In this document: positions 35,923-44,689 of the stretch, one piece after another | Layout of the letters: the number at the start of each line of letters is the position of its first letter | How positions within the stretch are numbered: the first letter of the stretch is position 1 | Assembly: GCA_031292525.1 (NCBI GenBank) | Contig: JARLGY010000064.1 | Coordinates: 1 to 64,000, forward strand | Length of the DNA stretch: 64,000 bases | DNA from: Flavipsychrobacter sp. | GTDB lineage: Bacteria > Bacteroidota > Bacteroidia > Chitinophagales > Chitinophagaceae | Reading direction: 5' to 3' | The notes under the pieces: model-generated | Databases searched by the model: none | The model's input: only the letters and a program-made list of their open reading frames with translations | What the model was told of the DNA's origin: nothing | Program-made: the position numbers and the translations under genes

Positions 35923-37929
35923 TCAAGAACTTTGTGTCACCATTTTTTTAATTCTTTCAACAATATTATCCGTTGTAAAACCAAAGTGTTTAAAAAGATC
36001 CTTAGCAGGCGCACTTTCTCCAAACGAGGTCATACCAATTATCTCGCCTTCGCTACCCACCCATTCATGCCAGCCTTCTGGGGCAGCAGCTTCAACTGCC
36101 AAACGTAGCGTAACAGCAGGCGGCAAAATTTCATTGCGGTAAGCTTTGTCTTGTTTCCTGAATAGTTCCCAACTCGGCATACTCACGATACGAACATTGA
36201 TGCCCGCATCTTGCAATGGCTTCTGTGCCGCCAGGATCAATTGAACTTCCGAACCAGTGCTTATTAATATAGCATCAGGCTTGTCTCCTTGCTCTTTTGA
36301 TAAAATATATGCTCCTTTCAATACACCTTCGGCAGTACCCGTTTTATCTCTATCAAAAACAGGTAGTTTTTGGCGTGAAAGTACTAGCATGGTTGGCCCT
36401 TCTTTTCTTTGTATCGCTGCGCGCCACGCATAAGCAGCCTCATTAGCATCGGCCGGACGAATAACGACAGTATTAGGTAATGCCCTAAAAGTAATTAACT
36501 GCTCTATTGGCTGATGGGTTTTACCATCTTCACCTAACCCTATCGAGTCATGTGTCATCACGTAGATAACCGGCTGCTCCATTATAGCAGACATCCTGAT
36601 AGCCGGCTTTGCATAATCTGTAAAGCAGAAATAGGTAGATGCGAATATTCTGACACCACCATGTACAGTCATACCCAAACTGGCAGCACACATTGCATGC
36701 TCCCTAATACCCCATGCAATATTCCTATTTTCAAACTTGCCTTTAGCTATGAAGCCCGAAACCTTCATCATTGTAGATGTAGATTCTCCAAGGTCTGCAC
36801 TACCACCTATTAACCATGGCAACTTTGCAGTTATAGCAGATGTAACATCGGTTGTTACAGAGCGTGTAGCTTTGTCTCCATCGGCTGGTTTATACACAGG
36901 TATATCTTTGTCCCAATCAGCGGGTAACTCCTGTTTCATATATTGATCGAACTGCTCTGCAAGTTGCGGAAATTTACCTTTTAATTGACTGAGAACATCC
37001 ATCCACTCTTTTTCTTGCGTTGCACCTTTTTCAACCGCCTTGCCCATGTATTCTTTTACATAGTCCGGCACAAAAAATGGTTCTTCAGGCCAACCATAGA
37101 ACTTCTTGGTGAGTGCAACTTCCTTTTCACCCAATGGTGAGCCATGCACTCCAGAGGTATCTTGTTTATTAGGTGATCCATAGCCTATATGAGTCCTCAA
37201 TATAATCATAGAAGGTTTGTCCGAAACCTCTTTGGCTTTTTGAAAAGCATCAGATATTTTGTCAATATCATTTGCTACATCTCCCAGATCTTGCACATGC
37301 CAGTTATAGGCCTCAAATCTCATAGCCACATTGTCAGCATAGGTAAGATCAGTATCACCTTCAATGGTAATGTGATTGTTATCGTACAGATAAATGAGTT
37401 TGCCCAGCCCTAAGTTTCCTGCTATTGAAGCTGCTTCATGAGAAGCCCCTTCCATCAAATCGCCATCACTGCAAAAAACATACGTATAGTGGTCTACAAG
37501 CTTTATATCATCCTTATTAAATATAGCGGCGAGGTGTGCTTCTGCTAGAGCCATTCCCACGGCAGTCATAAAGCCTTGCCCGAGAGGACCTGTAGTTGTT
37601 TCTACCCCAGGTGTTAAGCCATGCTCTGGATGTCCTGCCGTAATACTCCCCAGTTGCCTGAACTGCTTCAGGTCATCCATAGAAACTGCATAACCCGTAA
37701 GATGAAGTACAGCATACTGCAACATGGATGCGTGCCCATTGGAAAGAATAAAACGATCGCGGTTAAACCACGCCGGGTTATGTGGGTTGTATCTCAGATG
37801 CTTCATCCACAATGCAAAAGCGGCAGGCGCCAATGCCATTGGTGCACCTGGATGGCCTGAATTGGCTTTTTCTACAGCATCAATAGCCAGGCAGCGTATG
37901 GTATAAATGCATTTTTCTTCTATGGTCAT
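35923..37929 (-). CDS. tkt: Transketolase
   Basis: 668 residues, full length with fused TPP (PP), Pyr and C-terminal domains. TPP motif in CSDGDLMEGASHEAASIAG...DNN; N-terminal active-site segment ANSGHPGAPMALAP; Pyr-domain IREHAMCAASLGM and HDSIGLGEDGKTHQPIEQL. Transfers two-carbon ketol units between sugar phosphates in the non-oxidative branch. The start overlaps the glk stop by 4 nt (ATGA). Confidence 0.96.
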   Translation of the reverse strand: MTIEEKCIYTIRCLAIDAVEKANSGHPGAPMALAPAAFALWMKHLRYNPHNPAWFNRDRFILSNGHASMLQYAVLHLTGYAVSMDDLKQFRQLGSITAGHPEHGLTPGVETTTGPLGQGFMTAVGMALAEAHLAAIFNKDDIKLVDHYTYVFCSDGDLMEGASHEAASIAGNLGLGKLIYLYDNNHITIEGDTDLTYADNVAMRFEAYNWHVQDLGDVANDIDKISDAFQKAKEVSDKPSMIILRTHIGYGSPNKQDTSGVHGSPLGEKEVALTKKFYGWPEEPFFVPDYVKEYMGKAVEKGATQEKEWMDVLSQLKGKFPQLAEQFDQYMKQELPADWDKDIPVYKPADGDKATRSVTTDVTSAITAKLPWLIGGSADLGESTSTMMKVSGFIAKGKFENRNIAWGIREHAMCAASLGMTVHGGVRIFASTYFCFTDYAKPAIRMSAIMEQPVIYVMTHDSIGLGEDGKTHQPIEQLITFRALPNTVVIRPADANEAAYAWRAAIQRKEGPTMLVLSRQKLPVFDRDKTGTAEGVLKGAYILSKEQGDKPDAILISTGSEVQLILAAQKPLQDAGINVRIVSMPSWELFRKQDKAYRNEILPPAVTLRLAVEAAAPEGWHEWVGSEGEIIGMTSFGESAPAKDLFKHFGFTTDNIVERIKKMVTQSS

Positions 37930-38900
37930 AATGTATCTTTTGTTAGTTTATGTAATGCAAATGCCGCTGCACCGACCACCCCTGAATCATTATGCAGTTG
38001 AGCAGGTACTATTTTCACTAAGTCTATTGCCGCTTTTAACGCATATTTTTTCACACCTGCCTCTACCCTATCTACGAGTTCTGGTATCCCTTCTATAACA
38101 CCGCCTCCTAATACAATTCGGCACGGCCCCACCATGTTAATAATTGTTGTTACACCTGCTATTAAGGCATCTGTCACATTATCTACAAGCCCTCTGGCCA
38201 TACTATCTCCTTTCCCTAAAGCTGCAGCAACAGTTTTGCCATCAATAGCATTTATATCGCCACCTGCCAATTCCAACAGCATTGAACCACCTTTAGTGTC
38301 ACTCTGAACTGCTTGCTGTGCGTCGCGGCTTATTGCCCAGCCACCTGCAAGTGCCTCGAGACAGCCATAATTACCACAATGACATACAGGGCCATGTAAT
38401 TGCACCGTCATATGCCCTACTTCGCCGGCAGTATTATTACAGCCATCTATCATTTTGCCATCGCTAATAATGGCCCCACCTATGCCAGTGCCTACAAAAA
38501 TGCAGACCATATCATCAAAACCAACGCCTGCACCATAAAACCATTCACCCCAAGCTGCAGCCTTTACATCGTTGCAAACAGTTATGGTTTTACCCAGCTT
38601 TTTTGACAGGAGCGATTGCAAGTCTACATTATGCCAATTGAGGTTGGGTGCGTATTTGATTATGCCTGTATTCTTTTGTATTTGCCCGGCAACACCTATA
38701 CCAATAGTTTCGAGGGGAATATCTAGATGCTTGTCAACTAACTTTTCAATATTTTCACTGATCTTGTCTATGATCTGTTCGGGACTTTCAGTGCTTTCTG
38801 TTGGAATACGCAATCTGTCTAATACACGACCATTCGTACTTACGATCGCAATCTCGATCTTAGTTCCGCCAAGATCAACGCCGATGGCCCATTTTTGCAT
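37926..38900 (-). CDS. glk: ROK-family glucokinase
   Basis: 324 residues. ATP-dependent phosphorylation of glucose at the head of the operon. ATP/phosphate motif IGVDLGGTKIEIAIVS, catalytic-region FVGTGIGGAIISDGKMI, and the ROK zinc motif GHMTVQLHGPVCHCGNYGCLEALAGG (His plus three Cys). C-terminal VLGGGVIEG. There is no helix-turn-helix extension, so it is a kinase rather than a NagC/XylR-type repressor. It is the first gene of the eight-gene operon, with the promoter expected in 38901-39290. Confidence 0.9.
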   Translation of the reverse strand: MQKWAIGVDLGGTKIEIAIVSTNGRVLDRLRIPTESTESPEQIIDKISENIEKLVDKHLDIPLETIGIGVAGQIQKNTGIIKYAPNLNWHNVDLQSLLSKKLGKTITVCNDVKAAAWGEWFYGAGVGFDDMVCIFVGTGIGGAIISDGKMIDGCNNTAGEVGHMTVQLHGPVCHCGNYGCLEALAGGWAISRDAQQAVQSDTKGGSMLLELAGGDINAIDGKTVAAALGKGDSMARGLVDNVTDALIAGVTTIINMVGPCRIVLGGGVIEGIPELVDRVEAGVKKYALKAAIDLVKIVPAQLHNDSGVVGAAAFALHKLTKDTL

Positions 38901-39357
38901 TATTACGAAAGTCTGATGTGGTGATTATTTCTAAACTTTGTCATTTTCACAATTGCATATCTAAACTACAAAATCATGCCCTTAAAGTGCACATCGGCAA
39001 TAAACAAATTTGTTATACCTACATAGTTAACCTATTTAATTTTTAACAACGCTATGGAAGGCACACAGACACTCATATCTTTCGTTTTTTCACTTATCAA
39101 GAAGTTAAATGCAACTAAAAAAAATCATTGTGCCAAACACCAAAGTTATTTCACGCAACTATCTATATATCGTTACCAATGAAATATAGGAACACATTTC
39201 TAATCTAACTGGCGAAAAATAGAAAAATTACAACTATAGATGAGATGTATGGGAATACTGCCCCTGCTTTTCATTATGCAGCAGCGACATATATTCATTA
39301 TAAAGCCCTGCAAATATGCAGGGCTTTATAATGAATAACCTATCCAACTTATTAAAT
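38901..39357. other. Intergenic region upstream of the glk operon
   Basis: 457 AT-rich bases holding the expected promoter of the sugar-phosphate operon and, near 39293-39336, a long perfect hairpin. I see no gene. No clean TAnnTTTG box is visible on the minus strand; GACTTTCG about 15 nt before glk is only a weak match. Confidence 0.45.
39293..39336 (-). terminator. Perfect 20-bp hairpin after the NHL protein
   Basis: Arms 39293-39312 and 39317-39336 are perfect complements around an AATA loop. The lower part is AT-rich and the upper part is GC-rich (AGCCCTGCA). It lies 21 nt after the minus-strand NHL gene stop. The AT-rich base of the stem can itself supply the U-tract (TTTATAATGAAT side), as in bifunctional terminators. 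Confidence 0.7.
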
Positions 39358-40665
39358 CTATTGCTTTATAAATTTCCCGGTTTTTTTAGTACCATCTTTA
39401 CCAATAGTTTGCACGGTATATAAGCCTGTAGAAAATCCTTTCATGGAAACAACAGCATTATTACCTGCTACTACAGTTTTATAAACTTCTACACCAACTA
39501 CATTATATATAATTACCTCATCGTTTTGCTTTGCAGGTATTGTCACTACATCTTGTGCAGGATTAGGGAATGGTAAAATTGTGGTTGATTTACGCGGAGT
39601 GAAAATACCAGTGTAACCCAGAATGACCTTGCGTATTACATTGTTGTTCCAGTCGGCTACAAACAAATTACCATTACCATCAAGCAATACGCCTGTAGGA
39701 TTATCAAAGGTCGCTACGTCTTTAAGACCATCAATGCCACCAATGATGCCAGGGAGCCCCACCAGCGTCATCACCTGACGGGTCGGGGTTATTTGCCTTA
39801 TAATATCGTTGCCTATTTCCGCCACATATAAACTACCACTACTATCAATTGTTATGCCATATGGTTCACTAAAAGTTGCCGCAATTCCAGTATCATCAGC
39901 GCTGCCAGCGATTCCAGAACCTGCAATAGTAACTACAATGCCTGCCGGGCTTATTTTACGTATCATATTATTAGTTTCATCAGCAACAAACAAGTTGCCA
40001 CTTTTATCAATCGCAACCCCCGTAGGATAATTAAAACTTGCCTTGATACCGGTATCATTATTACTGCCCGCTGTAAGATTACCAGCAAGGGTAGAGACAT
40101 AACCAACAGGCGTAATTTTACGTATCATGTTGTTTTTAGAATCCGCTACATACACATTTCCTGTATCATCAACAGCTAATCCGTTAGGATAATTAAATGT
40201 GGCAGTTGCTCCGGGACCATCATTATTACCAACAAGACCTGAACCCGCAAAAGTGGTTACTCTGCCGGCAGGGGTTATTTTTCTTATGGTGTTATTCTTA
40301 GAGTCAGTCACATACACATTCCCTGCAGTATCAATTGCTATGCCCAATGGATGATTAAACCTGGCTGCTGTACCGGTATCGTCTGTAATACCGGCGGTAC
40401 CATTACCTGCAAAGGATGTAACTGTATTAGGAGTGATGATTTTGCGTACCATGTTATTATCCGCATCGGCCACATACATATTCATATGCTTGTCGAAAAT
40501 AATACTGATTGGCCAGTTAAAAGCTGCATTTGTACCAGTATCATCGGTGTAACCTGTAGTGTAATTTCCGGCAAATGTAGTTACCAGCTGTGCTTTAGCA
40601 GGCATAGCACCCAAAAGTGAGATGCAACTTATTAAGAAAGCAATTTTAAATTTTACGCTTTTCAT
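39358..40665 (-). CDS. Secreted six-bladed NHL-repeat protein with T9SS sorting domain
   Basis: 435 residues. Signal peptide ending at AMPAKAQ (~26). Six NHL repeats of about 54 residues follow (~28-350), each with a FAGNGTAG-DDTGTAARFNHP-type loop and a GIAIDTAGNVYVTDSKNNTIRKI core; this predicts one six-bladed propeller. Linker ~352-362. The T9SS type A domain covers the last ~75 residues: TILPFPNPAQDVVTIPA, VEVYKTVV, STGLYTVQTI and the terminal GKFIKQ. Exported and probably surface-exposed. NHL propellers bind protein or nucleic acid, or act as lyases, but no catalytic motif is visible. Followed by a hairpin terminator. Confidence 0.88.
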   Translation of the reverse strand: MKSVKFKIAFLISCISLLGAMPAKAQLVTTFAGNYTTGYTDDTGTNAAFNWPISIIFDKHMNMYVADADNNMVRKIITPNTVTSFAGNGTAGITDDTGTAARFNHPLGIAIDTAGNVYVTDSKNNTIRKITPAGRVTTFAGSGLVGNNDGPGATATFNYPNGLAVDDTGNVYVADSKNNMIRKITPVGYVSTLAGNLTAGSNNDTGIKASFNYPTGVAIDKSGNLFVADETNNMIRKISPAGIVVTIAGSGIAGSADDTGIAATFSEPYGITIDSSGSLYVAEIGNDIIRQITPTRQVMTLVGLPGIIGGIDGLKDVATFDNPTGVLLDGNGNLFVADWNNNVIRKVILGYTGIFTPRKSTTILPFPNPAQDVVTIPAKQNDEVIIYNVVGVEVYKTVVAGNNAVVSMKGFSTGLYTVQTIGKDGTKKTGKFIKQ

Positions 40666-40813
40666 ATTACTGCAATGGTTTTATTTTTTAAAACATGAAA
40701 ACGGTATAGTAAATCTATGTTCATGCCAAAATAAAATAATTTTCCCATTATAAGGAATGGATAATACATTTTAAATAAGAATACATAAGTCATACAGAAG
40801 ACTCTACGGCACA

Positions 40814-40839
40814 AAAAACCCCAGTCGGCTGACTGGGGA
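40814..40839 (-). terminator. Terminator downstream of the cold-shock-domain gene
   Basis: On the minus strand, stem CCCCAGTC/GACTGGGG (40820-40827 with 40832-40839), loop 4 nt, then six U. It lies 86 nt beyond the stop at 40925. Confidence 0.8.
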
Positions 40840-40924
40840 GAAATTGTATATGAACTTAAGTTCTTGAAAAACTATATTATGCCTTCCAAGAGAAAGAATG
40901 TATTACTAATGAACGGAAAAATCT

Positions 40925-41377
40925 CTACAGCGTCTTCCTTACCTTCACAGCACTAAGCCCCTTAGGACTTTGTTCTGTTTCAAACGTTACCTTATCTTTT
41001 TCCTTTATTGGCTCAGAAAGTTGGTTAGCATGTACAAACACGCTTTCCTGACTTTGCAAATCATTTATGAAACCATATCCCTTAGCTTCATTGAAGAAAG
41101 TGACTACTCCATTACGAATAGGATCATAATCTTCAGCAACATGCTTTGCCACACCTATTTGTATGTCTTCGTGGTTAATTACTTTCTTTTTACGTGGATC
41201 TGGTGGAACAGCAGATATATTGCCGTTCTCATCTATGTAAGCCATCATATCTTCAAGGCTTTTACCCTTGCTGTTATTAGCTTTACGGTCTTCTGCCCGT
41301 TCTACTTTTTCTCTCTTTTTTTGAGCTTTCTTCTTTTCTTTTTCTTTTTTACCTACTGTTTCCTGCGATCTTCCCAT
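40925..41377 (-). CDS. Cold-shock-domain protein with basic N-terminal extension
   Basis: 150 residues from the ATG at 41377. A longer frame to 41422 is unlikely because a -7-like box (GACCTTTG, 41410-41417) sits inside it. Residues ~1-45 are almost entirely Lys/Glu/Arg (GKKEKEKKKAQKKREKVERA), probably helical or disordered. Residues ~46-80 are a linker, and ~85-150 form a cold-shock domain with RNP1-like NEAKGYGFIND and RNP2-like SVFVHANQL. A single-stranded RNA/DNA-binding protein, perhaps an RNA chaperone. It is twice the length of a CspA, with the CSD at the C-terminus. Confidence 0.88.
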   Translation of the reverse strand: MGRSQETVGKKEKEKKKAQKKREKVERAEDRKANNSKGKSLEDMMAYIDENGNISAVPPDPRKKKVINHEDIQIGVAKHVAEDYDPIRNGVVTFFNEAKGYGFINDLQSQESVFVHANQLSEPIKEKDKVTFETEQSPKGLSAVKVRKTL

Positions 41378-41514
41378 AATTGCTATTAAAAATTGTCTTT
41401 TGATTCCTGCAAAGGTCGGCATTTATATTGACATAAAATTTTTTTTCAAATAATTGGCAATATTAAGAATTGATACTGAACTAAATTGCTTAACGAATAG
41501 CCTATATAAGCTTG

Positions 41515-41997
41515 TTATGGCCATTTAGCAACTTCCAATGTATCTGTACACTCTTCTAAAAGTTCAGCAATTGTTTTATGCAATACAGGGTGTACCATGG
41601 CCGGCGCTATCTCCGCCATAGGCACTAATGTGAAACGCCTTTTCTGTAAAAAAGGATGTGGCACTTTAAGGTCTGGAAGTGAGATAACTTCATGATTAAA
41701 GAACAATATATCAATATCAAGTGTTCTGGGGCCCCAGAGCACTTCTCGCTGGCGACCAAGGTTATTTTCTATGGTCTGCAGGTTTTTGAGCAATATTTCC
41801 GCTTGTAGTTGGGTATTAATCTGCAAAACTTTATTCAAGAAAGCCTCCTGGTTTTCCATTCCCCAAGCTGCTGTTTGGTAGGTAGATGATTCCACAACTA
41901 TCTTTCCACAGTTGTCTGCTATTTGGTTTGCAGCCTCTTGCAATAATACCTCACGATTCCCCGCGTTACTACCTAACAGTAAATAAACTTTGTTCAT
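41515..41997 (-). CDS. folK: 2-amino-4-hydroxy-6-hydroxymethyldihydropteridine pyrophosphokinase
   Basis: 160 residues from the ATG at 41997 (MNKVYLLLGSNAGNRE), the standard HPPK start. The frame is open to 42057, but the -7 box at 42007-42014 lies inside that extension. Transfers pyrophosphate from ATP to the pterin in folate synthesis. Motifs: LGSNAGNR, YQTAAWGMENQEAFLNKV, GRQREVLWGPRTLDIDILFF (the family signature with the two Asp ligands), and LKVPHPFLQKRRFTLVP. Divergent from sppA. Confidence 0.95.
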   Translation of the reverse strand: MNKVYLLLGSNAGNREVLLQEAANQIADNCGKIVVESSTYQTAAWGMENQEAFLNKVLQINTQLQAEILLKNLQTIENNLGRQREVLWGPRTLDIDILFFNHEVISLPDLKVPHPFLQKRRFTLVPMAEIAPAMVHPVLHKTIAELLEECTDTLEVAKWP

Positions 41998-42006
41998 TAT
42001 GAAGGG

Positions 42007-42014
42007 CAAAGGTA
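42007..42014 (-). promoter_or_regulatory. -7 box for folK
   Basis: TACCTTTG on the minus strand fits TAnnTTTG and ends 10 nt before the folK ATG, which fixes that start. Confidence 0.5.
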
Positions 42015-42087
42015 AGAGAGAAAAATTAACCTCATAAATCACACCGCTGCATTGCAACTATTTAATGTGACTTATTATTTAGGAATG

Positions 42088-42095
42088 TATATTTG
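42088..42095 (+). promoter_or_regulatory. -7 box for sppA
   Basis: TATATTTG fits TAnnTTTG; 28 nt before the ATG at 42124. Confidence 0.5.
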
Positions 42096-42123
42096 CCCGG
42101 TATAAAAGAGTCAATATATTTTT

Positions 42124-43908
42124 ATGAAACAGTTCTTTAAAATGTTTTTTGCCTCGCTGCTCGCTATGATCATTGCCGGCGTTATTGTTGTTGGTCTTAT
42201 TATGGGAGCCATAATTGGTTTGGTGGCCAAAGCGTCATCCAACGAGGGTAAGGAAACTAAAATAAACTCGGCCAGCATATTAGTAATAGATGTAGCAAAA
42301 AAATACCACGAGCAGGGTATGAGTAACTCTTTTGCTTCATTCAGTAATGAATCATCTTATTCATCAGGGCTGTATGACCTGACACAAGCCATAAAATATG
42401 CTAAAACTGATGATAAAATAAAGGGCATATTACTAAAATTAGGTGGAAGTGCTAATGGTTGGGCTACGCTGCAACAGTTGCACATGGCATTAGTTGACTT
42501 CAAAACCTCAGGGAAAACCATATATGCATATGGTGAGTCTATATCACAAGGCGCCTATTACGTAGCGTCGGCAGCAGATAGCATTTATCTAAACCCAGTT
42601 GGGAGTATTGAAATAAAAGGATTTGCTACTGTAATGCCGTTCTTTAAGACTACACTTGAAAAGCTGGAAGTACAACCTGAAATATACTATGCAGGAAAAT
42701 TCAAAAGTGCGACTGAGCCTTTTAGAGCAGATAAAATAAGCGATCCGAACAGGTTGCAAATACAAGCTTACCAACATGACCTGTGGAGCGAATTCGCAAG
42801 TGCAGCGGCAAAACACGCCCACACAGATACAGCCACAGTAAACAAATGGACAGCAACCGGAGCAATACAGTTCCCGGCGGATGCAGTGAAATATAAACTT
42901 ATTGACGGATTATTGTATTGGGATGAGGTGGAACAGCACCTGCGCGCAAAAACCGGTCAAAAGGGAAAAGAAGACGTTAAATATGTAACAGCTGACGACT
43001 ACAGAAATACAGTAAAAAGTGGCAGCAAAATAAGCGAGAATAAAATAGCCATATTATTTGCTGAAGGTGATATTGCTGATGGCGAACAAGAAGATGAATA
43101 CCAAATTGGTTCAAAAACATTGGTTGAATCAATACGCAAGCTAAAGGATAATGACAAGATAAAAGCAGTGGTGCTTCGTGTGAACAGTCCTGGCGGCAGT
43201 GGGCTTGCAAGTGATGTGATACTACGCGAGTTGCAATTACTGAAAGCAAAAAAACCACTTATTGTTTCTATGGGTGACTACGCTGCATCGGGTGGCTACT
43301 TTATTGCATGTCATGCAGATAGCATATTTGCACTACCCAATACCATTACCGGCAGTATAGGTGTATTTAGCGTTCTGTTCAACTTTCAAGGCTTATTGAA
43401 AAATAAAATGGGTGTGACATTTGATGAGGTAAAAACCGCACCATATGCTGACTTCCCAACAGTATCGCGCCCTCTAAGTCCTGAAGAGGCCACACGAATG
43501 CAAGCATCTATAGACACGTTCTACTCTATGTTCAAAAGCAGAGTGAGCCTGGGCCGTAAAATTAGTGTCGGTGATGTAGATAGTATAGCACAGGGGCGTG
43601 TATGGACAGGGAGCGCTGCATTAAATATACACTTGGTTGATGCGTTGGGTAACCTGGATCGTGCCATATTAAGTGCATCGAGAATGGCGAAACTAACCGA
43701 TTACAAAGTTGTTACCTATCCCGAACCGAGCGATAAGCTGGATGCATTGCTGCGTCGTTTTAAAGGCAATTCAGCATCTGCAATGATGAGTACAGCCATC
43801 AAGGAGCAATTGGGTAGCGACTATGAGTGGTACAAACAAGTATCCGGCTTGCGCAAAATGAACGGTAAGGCAATGATGGCTATGCCATTTTTAATAAACG
43901 TGCAGTAG
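42124..43908 (+). CDS. sppA: Signal peptide peptidase SppA, 67K type
   Basis: 594 residues. One N-terminal membrane helix (~8-33) anchors two tandem S49 domains facing the periplasm. Catalytic dyad by family comparison: K194 in the N-terminal half (GKFKSATEPF) and S389 in the C-terminal half (MGDYAASGGYFIAC). NSPGGSGLASDVI precedes the nucleophile. It degrades cleaved signal peptides in the membrane. It is monocistronic, divergent from folK. Confidence 0.95.
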   Translation: MKQFFKMFFASLLAMIIAGVIVVGLIMGAIIGLVAKASSNEGKETKINSASILVIDVAKKYHEQGMSNSFASFSNESSYSSGLYDLTQAIKYAKTDDKIKGILLKLGGSANGWATLQQLHMALVDFKTSGKTIYAYGESISQGAYYVASAADSIYLNPVGSIEIKGFATVMPFFKTTLEKLEVQPEIYYAGKFKSATEPFRADKISDPNRLQIQAYQHDLWSEFASAAAKHAHTDTATVNKWTATGAIQFPADAVKYKLIDGLLYWDEVEQHLRAKTGQKGKEDVKYVTADDYRNTVKSGSKISENKIAILFAEGDIADGEQEDEYQIGSKTLVESIRKLKDNDKIKAVVLRVNSPGGSGLASDVILRELQLLKAKKPLIVSMGDYAASGGYFIACHADSIFALPNTITGSIGVFSVLFNFQGLLKNKMGVTFDEVKTAPYADFPTVSRPLSPEEATRMQASIDTFYSMFKSRVSLGRKISVGDVDSIAQGRVWTGSAALNIHLVDALGNLDRAILSASRMAKLTDYKVVTYPEPSDKLDALLRRFKGNSASAMMSTAIKEQLGSDYEWYKQVSGLRKMNGKAMMAMPFLINVQ

Positions 43909-44051
43909 TCTTTTCCGCGGTTCTTGCGTTAAACTGAAGGTTTTAATGGGCAGTGAAAAATATTTTTTTTACTTAGCAAATCCAAAAACTTCAGTACATC
44001 GTTAGTAATTGTATCAAACAATTTACTTAACTACGCAAAACCAAAAAGTTT

Positions 44052-44609
44052 ATGAAACGTATTTTTTTAATTCCGGTTATGGCCCTGGCTTTATTAGCAG
44101 GTAACACCGCATCTTCACTTGCACAAACAAAAACAGTAATGGTAGGTGGTGCAGCCATGTATCCTACTAAGAACATTGTTGAGAATGCAGTTAACTCTAA
44201 AGACCATACAACGCTTGTAGCCGCTGTAAAAGCAGCTGGCCTTGTTGAAACACTTGAAGGCGCTGGTCCATTCACTGTTTTCGCTCCTACCAACGAAGCA
44301 TTCAACAAGCTACCCGCAGGAACTGTTGACAACCTGGTAAAACCTGAAAACAAAGCTACGCTTACGTCTATTCTTACCTATCATGTTGTTTCAGGCAGGC
44401 TGGATTCTAAAGCCATTATGGCGCAGATAAAAGCAGGTGGCGGATCTGCAATGCTGACTACCGTAAATGGAGAACAGCTTACTGTAATGATTAAAGGCAA
44501 GTACCTTGAAATAAAAGATGCTAAAGGTGGTGTAGCCAGAGTAACCATTAAAGATGTATACCAGAGTAACGGTGTAATACACGTAATTAACAAAGTATTG
44601 ATGCCTTAA
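44052..44609 (+). CDS. Secreted fasciclin (FAS1) domain protein
   Basis: 185 residues. Signal peptide (MKRIFLIPVMALALLAGNTASSLAQ, cleaved near 25), then one FAS1 domain (~42-185). H1 box GPFTVFAPTNEAFNKLP, central ILTYHVVSGRLDSKAIM, and H2 box NGVIHVINKVLMP at the extreme C-terminus. A small adhesion-type, probably periplasmic or surface protein; FAS1 proteins of this size are common in Bacteroidota. No T9SS domain. It has its own strong terminator. Confidence 0.9.
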   Translation: MKRIFLIPVMALALLAGNTASSLAQTKTVMVGGAAMYPTKNIVENAVNSKDHTTLVAAVKAAGLVETLEGAGPFTVFAPTNEAFNKLPAGTVDNLVKPENKATLTSILTYHVVSGRLDSKAIMAQIKAGGGSAMLTTVNGEQLTVMIKGKYLEIKDAKGGVARVTIKDVYQSNGVIHVINKVLMP

Positions 44610-44635
44610 TTTATAAAGCATTCATAGTATCTTTG

Positions 44636-44664
44636 AAGGGTGGAATTATATTCCACCCTTTTTG
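44636..44664 (+). terminator. Terminator of the fasciclin gene
   Basis: Perfect 10-bp stem AAGGGTGGAA/TTCCACCCTT (44636-44645 with 44651-44660), loop TTATA, then U-tract. It lies 26 bp from the serine deaminase GTG start. Confidence 0.9.
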
Positions 44665-44689
44665 TTTCAATATATATATAGTATAGTAA

